From Flavobacteriales bacterium UBA5871 (GTDB taxonomy: Bacteria; Bacteroidota; Bacteroidia; Flavobacteriales_D; Crocinitomicaceae), in the NCBI GenBank assembly GCA_002432085.1, contig DJFN01000179.1, positions 24,610 to 31,443 of the forward strand: a DNA stretch of 6,834 nt. Direction: 5' to 3'. The notes beneath the pieces were generated by a model. The model worked only from the letters and a program-made list of their open reading frames with translations. It did not search any database and was not told the origin of the DNA. How positions within the stretch are numbered: position 1 is the first letter of the stretch; each line of letters starts with the position of its first letter. The position numbers and the translations under genes are program-made. Of the stretch, positions 1 to 5,310 are shown piece by piece.

Positions 1-28
1 AAGCGGTTTATTTCCATTTTGACGTCGA

Positions 29-47
29 TTTTTTCAAAATGAAAAAA
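29..47. repeat. AT-rich 8-bp inverted repeat
   Basis: TTTTTTCA (29-36) and TGAAAAAA (40-47) are perfect inverted copies around a 3-base AAA loop. The stem is almost all A:T, so it would be weak in RNA. It could be an A/T-tract binding or bent-DNA site, or nothing functional. Confidence 0.4.
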
Positions 48-132
48 ATGGCACGAGCTTCATTTTTGCAGTTTGTTGATTTTCAATGACCTGATTTTTC
101 GACGCTGTGATGGCACATATTTCGCCAAAGCA

Positions 133-152
133 AGAACCAAATGAATGGTTCT
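133..152. repeat. 7-bp inverted repeat
   Basis: AGAACCA (133-139) and TGGTTCT (146-152) are perfect inverted copies with a 6-base spacer. The geometry suits either a dyad operator or a small RNA hairpin. No gene start lies close enough to assign it a role. Confidence 0.35.
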
Positions 153-268
153 ATGACTACCCTTTTAAAAATACCATCTTACTTCAAGCAGACTCTTCTC
201 GGGGGTAGTGGTACGGTCATGGTTCCTTTGACAAGTAAATTAGTGTGTGTGTATCAGAAAGGTAACTC

Positions 269-323
269 GGGGCCGGATTCTAAATGGGTTTTTGGTTTCA
301 ATTCAGTTTCTCCGGCCCCTTTT
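269..323 (+). terminator. GC-rich stem-loop followed by TTTT, possible terminator
   Basis: GGGGCCGGA (269-277) pairs perfectly with TCCGGCCCC (311-319) and is followed by TTTT (320-323). The 9-bp, very GC-rich stem and the T run look like an intrinsic terminator. The 33-base loop is unusually long and the T run is short. It may end a transcript entering from the left, or be part of a structured leader. Confidence 0.35.
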
Positions 324-369
324 GCCTTGATCACGACATTTCTGCATAAGCTTTTAATACCTATGACAC

Positions 370-409
370 AGCCCGGGCGTCACCACAATTTGTCCGGGCT
401 ACCGATTTT
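370..409 (+). terminator. Second GC-rich stem-loop upstream of the lipoprotein gene
   Basis: AGCCCGG (370-376) pairs with CCGGGCT (394-400). Wobble and C:G pairs at 377-379/391-393 extend the stem to about 10 bp, with an 11-base loop. A TTTT run lies at 406-409, six bases past the stem, which is loose for a terminator. It ends about 36 bases before the ATG at 437, so a leader structure is an equally good reading. Confidence 0.3.
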
Positions 410-436
410 GTTCCTATAACCATATACAAATAAGCC

Positions 437-958
437 ATGAAGCTGAAATTCTCAATTATGATCGCTGCAGCAGCAGTATTTATGTTCACTGCCTGCCGCA
501 AGGAAGAAGGTACTTCCCACATGAAAGTGCGTATGAAAGACGCTCCTGGTGATTACCAGCAGGTAAACGTCGAAGTACTCGAAGTACAGGTACACCATGA
601 AGGCGACGGCTGGGTAAGCCTCCCTACAAATCAGGGCATTTATGACCTGTTGACTCTGCAGGATAGCGTAACGGCTGTATTGGTTGACGGAAGTGACATT
701 CCATCAGGAGACATCAGCCAGTTCCGTTTGATCCTTGGCGACGAGAACACCGTGATGGTGGATAGCGTAATGCACCCGCTCGATACGCCGAGTGCACAGC
801 AATCCGGACTCAAGATCAACGTTCATCAGACTTTGGAGCCGAACACGGTTTACGAAATGCTGATCGACTTTGACGCAGCGGAATCGATCGTTGAAAGAGG
901 AAACGGCACTTATTCACTGAAACCGGTGATCAAGGTCGTAACCTTCAATCCTTTGTAA
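437..958 (+). CDS. DUF4382 domain lipoprotein
   Basis: The 173-residue product begins with a lysine-containing n-region, a hydrophobic stretch (about residues 6-17) and the lipobox FTAC, so it should be lipidated at Cys20. The rest matches the DUF4382 pattern as I know it: an N-terminal strand and turn with MKDAPGDYQQVNVEVLEVQV (33-52), GDISQFRLILGDEN (91-104), SGLKI (123-127) and a closing segment around IDFDAAES and SLKPVIKVV (143-168). The family is a small beta-sandwich of unknown function, common in Bacteroidota and archaea. The residues after the cysteine, RKEEG, resemble the charged lipoprotein export signal that places Bacteroidota lipoproteins on the outer face of the outer membrane. 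Surface exposure is therefore an inference. The gene is monocistronic here, with a strong terminator 68 bases downstream. The ATG is the first residue of a good signal peptide, and no Shine-Dalgarno sequence precedes it. Confidence 0.88.
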   Translation: MKLKFSIMIAAAAVFMFTACRKEEGTSHMKVRMKDAPGDYQQVNVEVLEVQVHHEGDGWVSLPTNQGIYDLLTLQDSVTAVLVDGSDIPSGDISQFRLILGDENTVMVDSVMHPLDTPSAQQSGLKINVHQTLEPNTVYEMLIDFDAAESIVERGNGTYSLKPVIKVVTFNPL

Positions 959-1022
959 ATCCTTTACCTCTGTAGTAAGATTCACATCAGTTGAATAGCG
1001 CGGCTTATGTGAGTTCCTCTAC

Positions 1023-1053
1023 AAAGCCCCTGGCAGTTGTCAGGGGTTTTTTT
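1023..1053 (+). terminator. Intrinsic terminator of the DUF4382 gene
   Basis: CCCCTG (1027-1032) pairs with CAGGGG (1041-1046). A G:T and a C:G pair extend the stem inward to a 4-base loop (AGTT), and seven T follow (1047-1053). The AAA at 1023-1025 can pair with the T run, so weak activity on the other strand, ending the convergent DUF72 transcript, is possible. Confidence 0.85.
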
Positions 1054-1055
1054 AT

Positions 1056-1134
1056 ACTCCCTCCGCCGCGGCGAAAGGGGGATTGAGGGGGAAGACAATG
1101 ACCGGAGACTGGAGACCGGGTAACAGGAGACTGG
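1056..1134. repeat. Purine-rich intergenic repeat patch
   Basis: This spacer between two convergent genes carries a 10-bp perfect palindrome CGCCGCGGCG (1064-1073). G runs separated by ATTGA follow (about 1077-1091). The hexamer GGAGAC then occurs three times (1104-1109, 1111-1116, 1126-1131), with GGAGACTGG repeated exactly at 1104-1112 and 1126-1134. Similar low-complexity motifs are often scattered between genes in Bacteroidota. Whether this one is dispersed in the genome cannot be seen from one window. Confidence 0.45.
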
Positions 1135-1136
1135 AC

Positions 1137-2054
1137 TCAATCAAACAAACTCCCCGTCCTCTCAATAAATCGCGGTGGCTGCAATTCCAGCCCACACACC
1201 TTATTCAGCTTTTCGATCGTATACGCTGCCAGCTCCGGTGAATACACTTCGCCCGGTTGGTGAATGTAAAAATGTACTTCTTCCATGCCACGGTTAATCC
1301 AGTCGGAAATGCGCTCGATCCAGCTGTCAACGCGTTTGTAATCGCTCGGATGAAGACCGTTTCCCACGAACCGGATCATCGTTTGCGGAGTTGTTACTTC
1401 CATGTGGATGCAATCGCGGCGACCGGCCGTATCGGTGATCACCGAGCCGATTTTCAGTTCAGCCAGCAAACCGAATAATTCCCGGTGCAGTTCTACGTCT
1501 TCAAACCACGACGGATGGCGCACTTCGACCATAAACCGCACGTCCTGCGGAAGTTTTCGAAGATAGTTGTACAACGCTTCTTTCCGCTGCGGGCCGTAAC
1601 GCTCGCTCAGTTGGAGGAAAACGGGACCGAGTGTCGGACCGAAATGGATTACGCCCCGGAGGAATTCATCTGTCAGCTGCTGCGCTTTAGCCGTTCCGAG
1701 ATCGGTATAATGGCTGATCTGTTGCGGAACTTTCGGACAAAAACGAAAGTGTCTTCCGGCGGCTTTCTGCGCCCAGCGCGCGATGGTCGATTCAGGGTAG
1801 ATCTTGTAATGTGTGGCGTTCAGCTCAATGCTGTTGAAATGGTAAACGTAGTGGTCGAGGAAATCGCTTTCTTTCGTCTTGTCGGGATAGATGATGCCGA
1901 TCCATTCCTTGATGCCCCATTTCGGCGCGCCGACATAAACCTGCAAATCCGGAGAACGTGTTCCGGTCAGGAAATGCTGCGTAAAAACACCGTCCGGAGG
2001 CAAAGTAAAATCAAGGTGGTCTAGCTGGCTTCTGTCCGTTTTTCCGAATTCCAT
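1137..2054 (-). CDS. DUF72 (YecE-like) protein
   Basis: The 305-residue product belongs to the DUF72 family, a TIM-barrel fold related to YecE whose biochemical role is not established. Typical blocks occur in order: YVGAPKWGIKEW (40-51), the FNSIELNATHYKIYP block (73-87), FRFCPKVP (103-110), GPVFLQLSERYGP (143-155), VEVRHPSW (176-183), MIRFVGNG (226-233) and the C-terminal HFYIHQPGE (261-269). The FNSIELNATHYKIY and FYIHQPGE wordings, as I recall, are those of Bacteroidota members. About 37 residues precede the first block, slightly longer than usual, so a later start cannot be excluded, but no better internal Met is apparent. It converges on the DUF4382 gene. Upstream lies an 11-bp tandem repeat array. 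A weak -7-like TAATTTCG (2070-2077, minus strand) sits close to the ATG without a matching -33 box. Confidence 0.9.
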   Translation of the reverse strand: MEFGKTDRSQLDHLDFTLPPDGVFTQHFLTGTRSPDLQVYVGAPKWGIKEWIGIIYPDKTKESDFLDHYVYHFNSIELNATHYKIYPESTIARWAQKAAGRHFRFCPKVPQQISHYTDLGTAKAQQLTDEFLRGVIHFGPTLGPVFLQLSERYGPQRKEALYNYLRKLPQDVRFMVEVRHPSWFEDVELHRELFGLLAELKIGSVITDTAGRRDCIHMEVTTPQTMIRFVGNGLHPSDYKRVDSWIERISDWINRGMEEVHFYIHQPGEVYSPELAAYTIEKLNKVCGLELQPPRFIERTGSLFD

Positions 2055-2150
2055 GAAAGGGGTTTTGGACGAAATTACGGTTTATCTAATAATTGATACC
2101 GATATAGACCTTATGCGGTCATTCGTTACTACTGGTGAATAAAAGGGGGT

Positions 2151-2194
2151 ATAAAGCGGTGATAAAGCAGTCATAAAGCGGTGATAAAGTGATG
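2151..2194. repeat. Four 11-bp tandem repeats upstream of the DUF72 gene
   Basis: Four consecutive 11-base units read ATAAAGCGGTG (2151-2161), ATAAAGCAGTC (2162-2172), ATAAAGCGGTG (2173-2183) and ATAAAGTGATG (2184-2194). Units 1 and 3 are identical, and all four share ATAAAG. A degenerate fifth copy, ATAAAAGGGGGT, lies just before (2139-2150). The period is close to one DNA helical turn, so the ATAAAG elements fall on the same face of the helix. The array is about 100 bp upstream of the DUF72 start and downstream of the T9SS gene's terminator. It is either a multi-site regulator-binding region or a slippage-generated microsatellite. Confidence 0.8.
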
Positions 2195-2240
2195 AAACGG
2201 CATTTTCTATGTGCCATTTCGGTTCGGTCTTAGTGATGAT

Positions 2241-2279
2241 AAAAATAAAAAGGCGCAAAGAACGGATCCTTTGCGCCTT
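2241..2279 (-). terminator. Intrinsic terminator of the T9SS protein gene
   Basis: AAGGCGCAAAG (2250-2260) and CTTTGCGCCTT (2269-2279) form a perfect 11-bp stem with an 8-base loop. On the minus strand the stem is followed by a T-rich run (complement of 2241-2249). It begins 16 bases past the stop of the gene ending at 2296. Confidence 0.88.
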
Positions 2280-2295
2280 CTCCGAATAGTGGTAG

Positions 2296-3987
2296 TTATT
2301 CCTTCAGGAATTTCAGGGTGTAAACCATGCCTTCTTCGTCAACGACGCGGACAAGGTACATGCCCGGTGTCAATTGACTGATATCAAGCGGTGAACGTCC
2401 TTTTTCCTGTTGCAGGCCTTCTTCCTGTTTCGTTAATACGGTGCTGCCGCGCATATCGATGACAGTGATCTCGCGGATTTCGCCATCGGTCAGCTCCACC
2501 GTTAACGCCGTGGTTGCCGGATTGGGAGCGATCATCAGACCCGTTTGTGCAAGCGATGTTGCCTGACAAATAATCGCCTGGTTGATCTGACGCGCGATTT
2601 TCGGGAAGTTAAACGCGGATGGCGTCACACTGAATGTGGTGTAATTCGCCGGGCCGAGATCGACAGGAGTCATAGGCGTCGGAGTTGTTTCCAGCGCGCT
2701 CTCGCAGTTGTTGTTACGTGCGCCCGAAATATGCAGATCATAACCCTTATCGATCGTATTCGGATTCAGCATCTGGTATTTTTTCAGGTTCGGATCGTAT
2801 TGCACGATATCCGGCGTATTGATGAATACCGAATTCCCCGTTTCGTTGTAGTAGCCGTTCAACGGTGAAAAGTTTCTCGAGCGGTACATTTTCGCCGTCG
2901 CAGCAGTCGCCAGTCCGGGATTCAGCGTGATCAGGAACGGCGTGAGAATTTGCGGAAGGATCGCCGGCGGATTGGGCGAGAAAATATAGCCTCCGACGGC
3001 TACTTTATTCGTTTCGTCCAGCAACAGCCTGAATCCGTTCACGTCGATGCCGCTTCCTACCGGCAACGTGGTGATTTGGTGACGGTAAAAAGGTGTAACG
3101 GCATTCCCGGCAATATTAAAGCTGGCGACTTCCCATTGATGCCCGACGCTGTTGTTCGCTAATACGTGTACGCCCGTAAATCCTCCCGAATTCTGATACA
3201 GGACGGATGCGCCGACGTAGCGGGAATTCGTATTGTCGCGGATGTGTGAATGCGTGATTCCACCGGCGTAATTGATTCCCATTGTCAGCAGGTTTTGCTC
3301 TGCATTCGTCGGGTTATTGGCCGAACCGGTAATGAAATAGCCCGATCCCGGAACTTCCGTAATGGCTTCCAGCATGTCGCTGTCGTTAGTGCCACCGGCA
3401 GGAGAATTCATTTCAACCGTGAACAGGACAGCGTTGAAATTGTTTTGATTCAATCCGAGAATGAAGCCGGTTCGCGGCAAAGTGAATGTATTGGCCACAG
3501 TCATAGGTCCGTTGGCTTTAGTGCCTACCACTACGATTTGTCCCTGCGTGGGCGAATGCACGACGTGATGCGGAATCAGGTACTGACCAGTCGGCATAGG
3601 GTAAATCCGGCTTTGGATCATCGTTCCGGCGAAATCACATTCTGCAACGTACAAATGGGTAGGAAATGCCGATCCGATATCGTAAACAGATCCGACCAGC
3701 ACAATCCGCTCACTATTCTTGATGGTAAAATCCATGAGCACCACATGCGTGGTAAAATCGAGGTAAAAAGAGCTCATCGGTGCGCCGGCAGGTGTTGTGA
3801 GTTTGAAGGTCGGAGCGTATCTTCCGGCCGGATTGCGATCCGTAAAACCGGCAATTACCGTGTTGTTGGTTCGTTCGACGGACAAGTTGGGCCAGCTCCA
3901 GCTGTCGATCGTTCTTTCGAGGATGTGCTGCGAGGCACACCACCCCGACGCCAGTAACAGCGCCGTGGTCAATAGTGGCTTTTTCAT
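2296..3987 (-). CDS. T9SS type A sorting domain-containing secreted protein
   Basis: The 563-residue product starts with a Sec signal peptide (residues 1 to about 19: lysines 2-3, then a hydrophobic core) with likely cleavage before Gln20. Cys17 is in the signal but lacks a lipobox. The last ~80 residues are a Por_Secre_tail sorting domain: IAPNPATTALTVEL (486-499), ITVIDMRGSTVL (507-518), LDISQLTPGMYLVRV (534-548) and a final KFLKE. This domain routes proteins through the type IX machinery and is normally cleaved, with attachment to the cell surface or release. The middle of the protein contains recurrent short strands ending in Gly: VIAGF (44-48), VLVGS (96-100), VVVGT (152-156), FITGS (218-222) and VAVGG (329-333), roughly 55 residues or multiples apart, as in a beta-propeller. 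No catalytic motif is recognised, and its ligand is unknown. It is monocistronic with its own terminator. The start is the only Met that gives a complete signal peptide. Confidence 0.9.
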   Translation of the reverse strand: MKKPLLTTALLLASGWCASQHILERTIDSWSWPNLSVERTNNTVIAGFTDRNPAGRYAPTFKLTTPAGAPMSSFYLDFTTHVVLMDFTIKNSERIVLVGSVYDIGSAFPTHLYVAECDFAGTMIQSRIYPMPTGQYLIPHHVVHSPTQGQIVVVGTKANGPMTVANTFTLPRTGFILGLNQNNFNAVLFTVEMNSPAGGTNDSDMLEAITEVPGSGYFITGSANNPTNAEQNLLTMGINYAGGITHSHIRDNTNSRYVGASVLYQNSGGFTGVHVLANNSVGHQWEVASFNIAGNAVTPFYRHQITTLPVGSGIDVNGFRLLLDETNKVAVGGYIFSPNPPAILPQILTPFLITLNPGLATAATAKMYRSRNFSPLNGYYNETGNSVFINTPDIVQYDPNLKKYQMLNPNTIDKGYDLHISGARNNNCESALETTPTPMTPVDLGPANYTTFSVTPSAFNFPKIARQINQAIICQATSLAQTGLMIAPNPATTALTVELTDGEIREITVIDMRGSTVLTKQEEGLQQEKGRSPLDISQLTPGMYLVRVVDEEGMVYTLKFLKE

Positions 3988-4010
3988 ATAAATAGTGTTT
4001 AGTTAAGGGC

Positions 4011-4042
4011 AGAAGGTAGAACATTCCGAACACGCCAGTCAA
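4011..4042 (-). promoter_or_regulatory. Weak candidate promoter for the T9SS protein gene
   Basis: On the minus strand, TTG (complement of 4040-4042) is followed 21 bases later by TACCTTCT (complement of 4011-4018). This partly matches the Bacteroidota -33 (TTG) / -7 (TAnnTTTG) arrangement, with the last two bases of the -7 box mismatched. The spacing to the ATG at 3987 is reasonable. The match is poor enough to be chance. Confidence 0.25.
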
Positions 4043-4190
4043 GCAGTTCGTCGCTTTTAACACAGCGTTATGCGTTAAAAAAATAACTTGCTTTATAGAG
4101 GATTCGTTTACAATAAAATAGGTCGATTGAAGAAGTGTTTTTCAAGGAGGGCAACTAAAGTAAAAGTGGTAAATTTCGTCCAAAAACCAT

Positions 4191-4640
4191 ATGGGAAAGA
4201 CGCTTTGGAACATACACATCGTACTAATAATAGGCGTTTTGACCAGCTGCAAGCTAGGCTGGACGAGTTTGGAGAACAAAAAGTACAACACCCCGACGGA
4301 AACAAAGGCCTTTGCGAACCTGCCCGAAACCACGCAGGAATTCATAAAGAGCAAAATCAAAGCGGGAAATTACCATACAGCCTTTTCAAACGATCCCGAT
4401 TATAAAATCGAGCGCTATTTTCTGGTTTCAGCCGACTATGAGGGCTGGCCTTTGCGCAAAACGGGACATTATATCGAAATGTCGGGGAAGAAATATTTCC
4501 TCAACTACCAGAAAGGCGAGCCGATCATTATCAGCGACGGTATGTTGTACTATACAACGGAGCTGAATCTTGGAAAAGGGCAGAATCAACCGGAAAACTG
4601 GCTGGATTCGATGCAATTCTATTGCGTACGATTGAAATAA
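4191..4640 (+). CDS. Orphan lipoprotein of unknown function
   Basis: I do not recognise this 149-residue product. It starts with a basic residue, a hydrophobic stretch (about residues 8-17) and the lipobox LTSC, placing the lipidated cysteine at position 20. Unlike the DUF4382 protein, the residues after the cysteine (KLGWTS) do not look like a surface export signal, so a periplasm-facing anchor is more likely. The mature part has a segment with KAFANLPETTQEFIKSKI (39-56), probably helical, and then an aromatic-rich part: DYKIERYFLVSADYEGW (70-86), KKYFLNYQKGEPIIISDGMLYYTTELNL (100-127) and a final MQFYCVRLK, suggesting beta strands. The start is fixed by an in-frame stop 21 bases upstream. 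It ends 8 bases before the convergent gene at 4649, with no hairpin between them. Confidence 0.8.
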   Translation: MGKTLWNIHIVLIIGVLTSCKLGWTSLENKKYNTPTETKAFANLPETTQEFIKSKIKAGNYHTAFSNDPDYKIERYFLVSADYEGWPLRKTGHYIEMSGKKYFLNYQKGEPIIISDGMLYYTTELNLGKGQNQPENWLDSMQFYCVRLK

Positions 4641-4648
4641 AAGCGGGC

Positions 4649-4891
4649 TTATAGTCTGAAAATTTCCAGAATCACTTTGACAAATCCCCAAAGACCTGCT
4701 GCGCCGAAAATTCCACAGCCGATAGCGCCGCCGTTCAAACCTGAATGAGCTGTCACCGTTGCACCTTCGTAAGTGGAATCCATTATGGTTTCCTCAGCGA
4801 AAGCAACACAACCGGCAATGCCGCCGATAGCAGCTGCGAGTGTTAGCAGTAAAACAAGAGAGATGAGGAAAGATTTAGCTCGTGGGCTCAT
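4649..4891 (-). CDS. Small glycine-rich hydrophobic membrane protein
   Basis: This 80-residue protein matches no family I know. It has a basic N-terminus (Arg4, Lys6), a hydrophobic stretch at about 8-32, a short polar part with acidic residues (33-53), and a second hydrophobic stretch (54-78) ending in Arg79. The first stretch contains IAGC (25-28), which could be a lipobox, so it is either a two-helix inner membrane protein or a short lipoprotein with one further helix. Gly-rich patches (GGIAG, GGAIGCG, GAAG) suggest tight helix packing. It starts 38 bases after the stop of the DUF3037 gene on the same strand, close enough for co-transcription with the HipA-like/DUF3037 pair. Co-transcription is not proven, because no terminator or good promoter is visible in the gap. 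The coherent amphipathic layout argues that it is real. Confidence 0.65.
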   Translation of the reverse strand: MSPRAKSFLISLVLLLTLAAAIGGIAGCVAFAEETIMDSTYEGATVTAHSGLNGGAIGCGIFGAAGLWGFVKVILEIFRL

Positions 4892-4929
4892 AGCAGCATT
4901 GTTTTCGACAGTGAATATACAGGTTTAAG

Positions 4930-5310
4930 TCAAAGCACCAGCGCTTCGAACAACTCACGGCTGGTTTTTTCGAGGTCGTCACTCAGTCCCGGATGCGGGC
5001 GCGATGTCTGGATCACCGAGCTGCGTGTCGCCGTCAGCCAGCGGAAACGCTCGGCTACTTCTTCGCACGCAATGGGACCGCCGTCTTTATCTCCGTTGGC
5101 AATTTTCTGTAACGAAGCCAGGTTTTCTTCGATCTGATCAATGTCCAGCTCGTTGCTGAAAGCGGCAATACGGGCAGGATCGATCTTATACAGGACCTGG
5201 ATAAAACGACTGTGCTTGCAGAACACGATAATACCGACGTTCAGGAATTCCTCGCGCTCGACTTTCGGAACGATCCGGATCACGGCGTATTCATAAACGT
5301 GCTTTGGCAT
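4930..5310 (-). CDS. DUF3037 family protein
   Basis: The 126-residue product matches the DUF3037 family in length and sequence. It opens with the characteristic block YEYAVIRIVPKVEREEFLNV followed by GIIVFC (6-31). A later conserved stretch, RFRWLTATRSSVIQTSRPHPGL (88-109), also fits. The molecular function of the family is unknown to me. No signal peptide or membrane segment is present, so it should be cytoplasmic. The start codon lies inside the 3' end of the HipA-like gene (20-bp overlap, different frame), a typical sign of translational coupling, and the conserved block begins five residues after this Met. DUF3037 genes next to HipA-like kinase genes are a pairing I recall from other bacteria, which supports a shared function. 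Confidence 0.87.
   Translation of the reverse strand: MPKHVYEYAVIRIVPKVEREEFLNVGIIVFCKHSRFIQVLYKIDPARIAAFSNELDIDQIEENLASLQKIANGDKDGGPIACEEVAERFRWLTATRSSVIQTSRPHPGLSDDLEKTSRELFEALVL

Larger units (their letters stand above)
1..436. other. Gene-free region with several stem-loops
   Basis: No convincing protein-coding gene is visible on either strand. The first 140 bases are rich in A/T runs. A 92-codon open frame (141-419) is present, but it runs through two GC-rich inverted repeats and its product resembles no family I know. Four inverted repeats can be read directly (29-47, 133-152, 269-319 and 370-400), and the last two are followed by short T runs. The region could hold terminators of a gene left of the window, a structured leader of the lipoprotein gene at 437, or a small RNA. 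I could not find a convincing TTG/TAnnTTTG promoter pair in it. Confidence 0.6.

Noticed and set aside
141..419. 92-codon open frame in the left non-coding region
   Set aside because: It spans two GC-rich inverted repeats, has no signal peptide or family motif, and has an irregular composition. It could be a remnant, but nothing supports translation.
2107..2120. GACC/GGTC inverted repeat around TTATGC
   Set aside because: The stem is only four base pairs and is expected by chance. No start codon or promoter is positioned to use it.
3250..3957. 235-codon plus-strand open frame
   Set aside because: It is antisense to the T9SS protein, which has a signal peptide, repeats and a sorting domain. 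The antisense product shows no domain.
4065..4077. Direct repeat of GCGTTA
   Set aside because: Two six-base copies one base apart are too short and too few to distinguish from chance in an intergenic region.
4144..4150. AAGGAGG, a perfect Shine-Dalgarno sequence
   Set aside because: It is about 40 bases before the ATG at 4191, too far to act on it, and no in-frame start lies at the right distance. Bacteroidota rarely rely on such sites.
4088..4405. 105-codon open frame overlapping the lipoprotein at 4191
   Set aside because: It is in a different frame from the lipoprotein, whose lipobox signal peptide is clear. Its product is a basic, low-quality sequence without motifs.
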